A stretch of 9,664 nt of DNA. It comes from an uncultured Methanofollis sp. Its GTDB lineage: Archaea > Halobacteriota > Methanomicrobia > Methanomicrobiales > Methanofollaceae. Below are positions 5,570 to 9,664 of the stretch, piece after piece (within the stretch, counting starts at the first letter, position 1; the number at the start of each line of letters is the position of its first letter). The position numbers and the translations under genes were made by a program. The notes beneath the pieces are model-generated. The model did not search any database. It was not told the origin of the DNA and saw nothing but the letters and a program-made list of their open reading frames with translations. The stretch spans positions 1-9,664 of the forward strand of contig NZ_CALFSA010000071.1 in assembly GCF_937919355.1 (NCBI RefSeq). Direction: 5' to 3'.

Positions 5570-6622
5570 ATGTGTGGAATCATCAGCGTCGTCGACCGCT
5601 CGGGAGCGGTGATGGACGGCGCACGGATCAGGGACGCGCTTTCGATGATGGACGAGCGCGGCAGCGGGGAAGGTGCGGGATATGCAGCCTACGGCGTCTA
5701 CCCCGAGTTTGCCGACTGCTATGCAATCCATGTCTTCTTCGACAACATCGTGGAGACAAAGGCCCAGGTGGACGCCCTCCTCCAGACCTGGGGGACGATC
5801 GTCCACGACGAGGAGATCCCGACCTATGAGCAACCGCACCTGAAGAAGGTCCACACTCCGTGGCGCTACTTCTTCAGGCCAGATCCCACCCTCATGACAG
5901 GGACGCCGTCGCCCGAGGACGACATCGTCACCTACCTGGTGATGAAGGTGAACACGACGATGCGGGGGGCGCTGATCTACTCTTCAGGGAAGAACATCGG
6001 GGTCTTCAAGGCCGCAGGGTGGCCGGAGGACGTCGCCGACTTCTACCGCATCCAGGACTACAAGGGCTACATCTGGCTCGCCCACAACCGCTACCCGACC
6101 AATACCCGCGGCTGGTGGGGCGGCGCCCACCCCTTCAACCTCCTGGACTGGAGCGTCGTCCACAACGGCGAGATCACGAGTTACGGCACGAACCGGCGGT
6201 ACATCGAGAGTTACGGATACAAGTGCACGATGTTCACCGACACCGAGGTTGTCGCCTATCTCGTCGACCTCCTTGCCCGGAAGCACGGCCTGGACGAAAA
6301 ACTTGCGGTGCGTGCCCTCGCCCCGCCCTTCTGGGACGAGATCGACCGCATGCCCCCGAAGGAGCGAGAACTCAACCGCGCCATCCGCCTCACCTACGGG
6401 TCGGCGATGATGAACGGCCCCTTTGCGATCGTCGTTGCACACCGCGACGGCATTGCCGGTTTCACCGACCGGATCAAACTGCGGCCCCTCGTCGTCGCGG
6501 AGGAGGGCGACCGGATGTACATCTCCTCCGAAGAGGCGGCGATCAGGCGGATCGCCCCCGAACTGGACCGGGTGTGGATGCCGCGGGCAGGCGAACCCGT
6601 CGTCGGGAGGGTCCGCCGATGA
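5570..6622 (+). CDS. Glutamate synthase, class II glutamine amidotransferase subunit (GltB domain 1-like)
   Basis: The 350-residue cytosolic protein should hydrolyse glutamine and pass ammonia to the FMN subunit encoded next. It begins M-C-G-I-I, so Cys2 becomes the N-terminal nucleophile. Further Ntn-amidotransferase motifs are D-E-R-G-S-G-E-G-A-G-Y (28-38), A-H-N-R-Y-P-T-N-T (171-179), A-H-P-F-N (186-190), V-H-N-G-E-I (197-202) and F-T-D-T-E (222-226). The large distance from Cys2 to the H-N-R-Y-P-T-N motif (~170 residues) and the A-H-P-F...H-N-G-E-I arrangement are those of glutamate synthases, not of PurF or GlmS. In bacterial GltB this domain is fused to the synthase; here it is a separate gene whose stop overlaps the next start (ATGA at 6619-6622), implying translational coupling. 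It is the first gene of the operon, downstream of the divergent glnA promoter. Confidence 0.93.
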   Translation: MCGIISVVDRSGAVMDGARIRDALSMMDERGSGEGAGYAAYGVYPEFADCYAIHVFFDNIVETKAQVDALLQTWGTIVHDEEIPTYEQPHLKKVHTPWRYFFRPDPTLMTGTPSPEDDIVTYLVMKVNTTMRGALIYSSGKNIGVFKAAGWPEDVADFYRIQDYKGYIWLAHNRYPTNTRGWWGGAHPFNLLDWSVVHNGEITSYGTNRRYIESYGYKCTMFTDTEVVAYLVDLLARKHGLDEKLAVRALAPPFWDEIDRMPPKERELNRAIRLTYGSAMMNGPFAIVVAHRDGIAGFTDRIKLRPLVVAEEGDRMYISSEEAAIRRIAPELDRVWMPRAGEPVVGRVRR

Positions 6623-8133
6623 CGATCGGGAGCGTGCCCCTGCGGTATAAGGTCACGATCGACCCGGAGAGGTGCATGGAGTGCGGGCGGTGCATCGAGA
6701 ACTGCCCGTACGGGACGTTCAGGAAGGAGGGCGACCGTATTATCGTCGCCGTCTCGCGGAACTGCACCGCCTGCCACCGGTGCATAGCCATGTGCCCGCG
6801 GGACGCGATCTCGGTCGTGGAGCGCCCGGTGGACTACCGGTCCCACCCCCTCTGGACACCCGAGGCCAGGGAGGCGATCTACAACCAGGCGCGGACCGGG
6901 AAGATCATCCTTGCCGGGATGGGCAATGCCCTGCCCCTCCCCTCGATCTTCGACCGTCTCCTCCTCGACGCCTGCCAGGTGACCAACCCCTCCATCGACC
7001 CCCTCAGGGAACCGATGGAACTGCGGACCTACCTCGGCAAGAAACCCTCGAAACTTGCGTTCAGGAGGACGGAGACGGGGGACGTCGAACTGGAGACGAA
7101 GATCGCCCCGAACCTGATGATCGAGACGCCGATCATGATCGGGCACATGAGTTACGGGGCGATCTCCCTCAACGCGCAGCTCGCCCTGGCGCGGGCGGTG
7201 CACGAGACCGGGACCTTCATGGGGACGGGCGAGGGCGGGATGCACCCCGACCTCCACCCGTACCAGGACCGCCTCATCGTGCAGGTGGCCTCGGGGCGTT
7301 TCGGCGTGGACATCGACTACCTCAACAGGGGTGCGGCCATCGAGATCAAGATCGGCCAGGGGGCGAAACCCGGCATCGGCGGCCACCTCCCTGGCGAGAA
7401 GGTCGGCCCCGACGTCTCCCGGACCCGGATGATCCCGGAGGGGAGCGACGCCATCAGTCCGGCGCCGCACCACGACATCTACTCGATCGAGGATCTGGCG
7501 CAACTCGTCCGCTCTCTCAAGGAGGCGACAGGGTGGCGGAAACCGGTCTTCGTGAAGATCGCCGCGGTCCACAACGTCGCCGCAATCGCGGCCGGCATCG
7601 CGCGGTCGGGCGCCGACGCCGTCGTCGTGGACGGTTTCCGCGGCGGGACGGGCGCGGCCCCGAAGGTCTTCCGCGACCACGTGGGCATCCCGATCGAGGC
7701 GGCGATCTCGGCGGTCGACCAGAAACTCCGCGACCAGGGCGTGCGGAACGAGGTCTCGGTCATTGCGAGCGGCGGCCTCAGGAATGCCGCCGACGTGACG
7801 AAGGCGATTGCCCTCGGTGCCGACGCCGTCTACATCGGCACCGCGGCCCTGGTGGCGATGGGGTGCCGGGTCTGCGGCACCTGCTACCGCGGCCTCTGCC
7901 CCTGGGGGATTGCCACGCAGCGCCCCGACCTGGTCGCCCGCCTTGACCCGGTACTGGAGGGTGAGCATGTGGCCAACCTCATCCATGCCTGGACGATGGA
8001 GATCTCCGAACTGATGGGGGCGGCCGGTATCAATGCGATCGAGAGCCTGCGGGGTAACCGCGACCGTCTCCGGGGCTACATGCTCGACGAGGGGTTGCTG
8101 CAGGTGCTGGACGTCAGGACAGTGGGGGCGTGA
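6619..8133 (+). CDS. gltB: Glutamate synthase, ferredoxin/FMN-binding catalytic subunit (archaeal GltB type)
   Basis: This 504-residue subunit reduces 2-iminoglutarate to glutamate on FMN. An N-terminal ferredoxin region carries two [4Fe-4S] motifs, C19-x2-C22-x2-C25-x3-C29-P and C49-x2-C52-x2-C55-x3-C59-P. The TIM-barrel synthase domain follows, with G-E-G-G-M-H, Q-G-A-K-P-G-I-G-G-H-L-P-G-x-K-V, S-P-A-P-H-H-D-I-Y-S-I-E-D-L, V-K-I-A-A-V-H-N-V-A and the FMN-binding D-G-F-R-G-G-T-G-A-A-P. Near the end, C416-x2-C419-x2-C422-x4-C427-P-W-G-I-A-T-Q holds the C-x5-C-x4-C spacing of the GltB [3Fe-4S] cluster plus one extra cysteine. The ATG at 6619 overlaps the preceding stop, has GGGAGG 10-15 nt upstream and places the ferredoxin at residue 19. 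The frame remains open upstream as far as 5860, but that part overlies the amidotransferase gene and is not coding. The narrower archaeal form lacks the fused amidotransferase and GXGXG domains, which flank it as separate genes. Confidence 0.95.
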   Translation: MTIGSVPLRYKVTIDPERCMECGRCIENCPYGTFRKEGDRIIVAVSRNCTACHRCIAMCPRDAISVVERPVDYRSHPLWTPEAREAIYNQARTGKIILAGMGNALPLPSIFDRLLLDACQVTNPSIDPLREPMELRTYLGKKPSKLAFRRTETGDVELETKIAPNLMIETPIMIGHMSYGAISLNAQLALARAVHETGTFMGTGEGGMHPDLHPYQDRLIVQVASGRFGVDIDYLNRGAAIEIKIGQGAKPGIGGHLPGEKVGPDVSRTRMIPEGSDAISPAPHHDIYSIEDLAQLVRSLKEATGWRKPVFVKIAAVHNVAAIAAGIARSGADAVVVDGFRGGTGAAPKVFRDHVGIPIEAAISAVDQKLRDQGVRNEVSVIASGGLRNAADVTKAIALGADAVYIGTAALVAMGCRVCGTCYRGLCPWGIATQRPDLVARLDPVLEGEHVANLIHAWTMEISELMGAAGINAIESLRGNRDRLRGYMLDEGLLQVLDVRTVGA

Positions 8134-8135
8134 GA

Positions 8136-8873
8136 ATGGCGACCCACATCGATGCGGCAGGAGTGCACTACACACCCCTCAACCAGCAGGTGAGAACGGC
8201 GGTGGCCGCAGGCGAGACGGAGATCGTCCTCGACCATGTGCTCGGCCAGCGCTTTATCGCCGACGGTCTCGTGGGCGAGGTGACGATCACCGTCAACGGG
8301 GTGCCGGGCGGCGACCTTGGCATGTTCATGCGGGGACCGACTGTCGTCGTCCACGGCAATGCCGAGCACGCGCCCGGCAACACGATGGAGGCGGGGACGA
8401 TCGTCATCCACGGGAGCGCGGGGGACGCCGTCGCCCACTCGATGCGCGGTGGGAAGGTCTTTGTCAGGGACGACATCGGCTACCGCGGCGGGATCCACAT
8501 GAAGGCCTACCATGAGAAGAGGCCGTACCTGGTCGTCGGCGGCGATGCACGGTCGTTCCTCGGGGAGCACATGGCCGGGGGGACGATCCTCCTCCTCCGC
8601 CTGAACGCCACCGGTTCCTTTGCCGAGCGCGGGCTTGCAAGCGGGATACACGGCGGCGAGGTCTTCATCAGGGGCGAGGTGGACGACCGCTGTCTTGCGG
8701 TCGGGGCTGTCAGGATGCCCTTCGAGGAGGAGGACCGCGCCCGGATCCGGCCTCTCGTCGAGGAATACTGCCGGTATTTCGGGGCCGATGTCGGGGCCAT
8801 CCTTGCCGGCGAGTATACCCGGATCGGCCCGGAGAGCACCAGGCCTTTTGCCGGGAAATACACGTGGGAGTGA
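8136..8873 (+). CDS. Glutamate synthase, GXGXG beta-helix subunit (GltB domain 3-like)
   Basis: The 245-residue protein corresponds to the C-terminal structural domain of bacterial GltB, a right-handed beta-helix of repeated G-x-x-G-x-x-x-G turns. Visible turns are G-L-V-G-E-V-T-I-T-V-N-G, G-D-L-G-M-F-M-R-G-P-T-V-V-V-H-G, A-G-T-I-V-I-H-G-S-A-G, M-R-G-G-K-V-F-V-R-D-D-I-G-Y-R-G-G and M-A-G-G-T-I-L-L-L. It presumably holds the amidotransferase and synthase subunits together; it has no catalytic residues of its own. ATG 8136 is chosen, 2 nt after the gltB stop, with GGGGG at 8124-8128. A GTG at 8130 that overlaps the stop would add only two residues. The same fold occurs in FwdC/FmdC of formylmethanofuran dehydrogenase, but the neighbours make the glutamate synthase role clear. 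Confidence 0.92.
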   Translation: MATHIDAAGVHYTPLNQQVRTAVAAGETEIVLDHVLGQRFIADGLVGEVTITVNGVPGGDLGMFMRGPTVVVHGNAEHAPGNTMEAGTIVIHGSAGDAVAHSMRGGKVFVRDDIGYRGGIHMKAYHEKRPYLVVGGDARSFLGEHMAGGTILLLRLNATGSFAERGLASGIHGGEVFIRGEVDDRCLAVGAVRMPFEEEDRARIRPLVEEYCRYFGADVGAILAGEYTRIGPESTRPFAGKYTWE

Positions 8874-8878
8874 TTGAG

Positions 8879-9664
8879 ATGGCGGAAAAGAGTTACAAAG
8901 ACCTGGAGGCCGAAGTCTGGGAAACGGGCCGCTGTGCACGCTGCGGTGCCTGCGTTGCGGTCTGCCCGGCCGACGCACTCTCGTTCCCGGAGACTGCGCC
9001 CGGCCACCCTGTGTCGTCGAGTTACTGCAAGATGGAATGTGATGGCGTGCCGTGCGGCGCCTGCTACCTGGCGTGCCCGCGTGTCGCCGACGGCGCCGAT
9101 CCGTCAAAGCCCCTGGGTAATTATCTCTCGGCGGTCTCGGCGCGGGCGACCTTCCCGGTGCCGGGCAGACAGAGTGGCGGTGCGGTGACGGCGATCCTTG
9201 TCCACGCCCTTGATGCCGGTCTCGTCGACGCGGTGGTCACGGTCTCAGAGGACAGGTGGACGAGAAAACCGCAGTCTGTGGTAGTCACCGACCGCGAGGC
9301 GCTCGTCGCCCGTGCGGGGAGCCGGTACACCTGGTGGGTGCCCCTCCTTGCGGCCCTGAAGGAGGCGGTGGTTGTGCGGAAGTACCGCCGGGTGGCGGTG
9401 GTGGCGGTGCCCTGTGCGGCCGAGGCGGTGGCGCGGATCAGGACGAGCGGTTTCGACCTCCACGGGCCGTACGCCCGGGCGGTCCGCCTGCTTGTCGGCC
9501 TCTTCTGCACGGAGAGTTTCGACTATGCGGCGCTGATGGAAGGGAAGATCAGGGGCGACCTCGGGATAGAGCCCTGGGAGGTCGGTCGCATGGACGTGAA
9601 GGGGCATCTCGAAGTCACGCGCGTCGGCGGCGGCACTGCGACGGTCCCCCTCGCCGACCTTGAG
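8879..9664 (+). CDS. FrhB-family F420-binding iron-sulfur flavoprotein of the glutamate synthase operon (partial, C-terminus off right edge)
   Basis: 262 codons are open to the window end. Two iron-sulfur motifs lead: C19-x2-C22-x2-C25-x3-C29-P, and a cysteine-rich C50-x3-C54-x4-C59-x2-C62-x3-C66-P. An F420-hydrogenase beta-subunit domain follows, with S-G-G-A-V-T-A-I-L (99-107) and G-L-V-D-A-V-V (114-120), then A-G-S-R-Y-T (146-151), V-A-V-P-C-A (175-180), G-L-F-C-T-E-S-F (207-214) and a G-K-I-R-G-D-L-G-I-E segment. By family knowledge FrhB homologues bind FAD and coenzyme F420 and shuttle electrons between F420 and iron-sulfur clusters. The start, 5 nt after the GXGXG stop, is preceded by GGGAGTGATT. 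Its place in the operon suggests it feeds electrons from reduced F420 to the FMN subunit, in place of a GltD-type NADPH subunit; this is inference. A direct F420-hydrogenase role is unlikely because frhA/frhG are not adjacent within the window. Confidence 0.88.
   Translation, partial: MAEKSYKDLEAEVWETGRCARCGACVAVCPADALSFPETAPGHPVSSSYCKMECDGVPCGACYLACPRVADGADPSKPLGNYLSAVSARATFPVPGRQSGGAVTAILVHALDAGLVDAVVTVSEDRWTRKPQSVVVTDREALVARAGSRYTWWVPLLAALKEAVVVRKYRRVAVVAVPCAAEAVARIRTSGFDLHGPYARAVRLLVGLFCTESFDYAALMEGKIRGDLGIEPWEVGRMDVKGHLEVTRVGGGTATVPLADLE

Noticed and set aside
5471..5854. Upstream extension of glnA by 128 codons
   Set aside because: It crosses the divergent promoter, operator and the opposite gene. 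GS homology begins at ATG 5470.
5860..6618. Upstream in-frame extension of gltB by about 250 codons
   Set aside because: It overlies the amidotransferase gene in another frame and is rich in R, P, G and H. The ferredoxin-bearing protein starts sensibly at ATG 6619 with an ATGA overlap.
6394..8175. A 593-codon open frame on the minus strand opposite gltB
   Set aside because: It is antisense to a clear, motif-rich gltB gene. Its translation is arginine-, aspartate- and histidine-rich with no domain signal, typical of a GC-rich shadow frame.
1..9664. tRNA, rRNA, insertion sequences, phage genes or defence systems
   Set aside because: No cloverleaf, rRNA-like, transposase or integrase signal was seen by eye. 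Apart from the surface gene, the window reads as ordinary core nitrogen metabolism.

Overview
The window looks like a GC-rich methanogenic archaeon, most plausibly of the Methanomicrobiales (Methanofollis/Methanoculleus-like). This is an inference from four things seen here: a glutamate synthase split into separate subunits with an FrhB (coenzyme F420) family partner, a GGAA-N6-TTCC nitrogen operator of the methanogen NrpR type, archaeal TATA boxes, and a secreted multi-PKD surface protein.

Layout. (1) Positions 1-3751, minus strand: one uninterrupted reading frame of 1250 codons for a secreted repeat protein that runs off the left edge. It has a signal peptide, then seven copies (the last partial) of a ~132-142 residue beta-sandwich-like module with a C-terminal G-W-L-D-N-V-T signature, interspersed with four PKD domains. 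(2) 3752-4141: a 390-nt AT-richer intergenic stretch holding the probable glnA terminator, a cluster of palindromes and a candidate promoter for the surface gene. (3) 4142-5470, minus: glnA, a type I-alpha glutamine synthetase. (4) 5471-5569: a compact divergent promoter with one TATA-like core and one perfect NrpR-type operator. (5) 5570-9664, plus: a tightly packed operon of four genes: a class II glutamine amidotransferase subunit, a ferredoxin/FMN glutamate synthase subunit, a GXGXG beta-helix subunit, and an FrhB-family iron-sulfur flavoprotein cut by the right edge.

How they work together. GlnA makes glutamine from glutamate and ammonia. The amidotransferase subunit would release that ammonia again for the FMN subunit, which reduces 2-iminoglutarate made from 2-oxoglutarate and so yields net glutamate (the GS/GOGAT cycle). 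No NAD(P)H-binding GltD-type subunit is present in the window. The FrhB-like protein takes that place in the operon, so reduced F420 is the natural candidate electron donor. The operator between glnA and the operon suggests that both arms are controlled together by nitrogen status. The surface protein appears to be an unrelated gene downstream of glnA.
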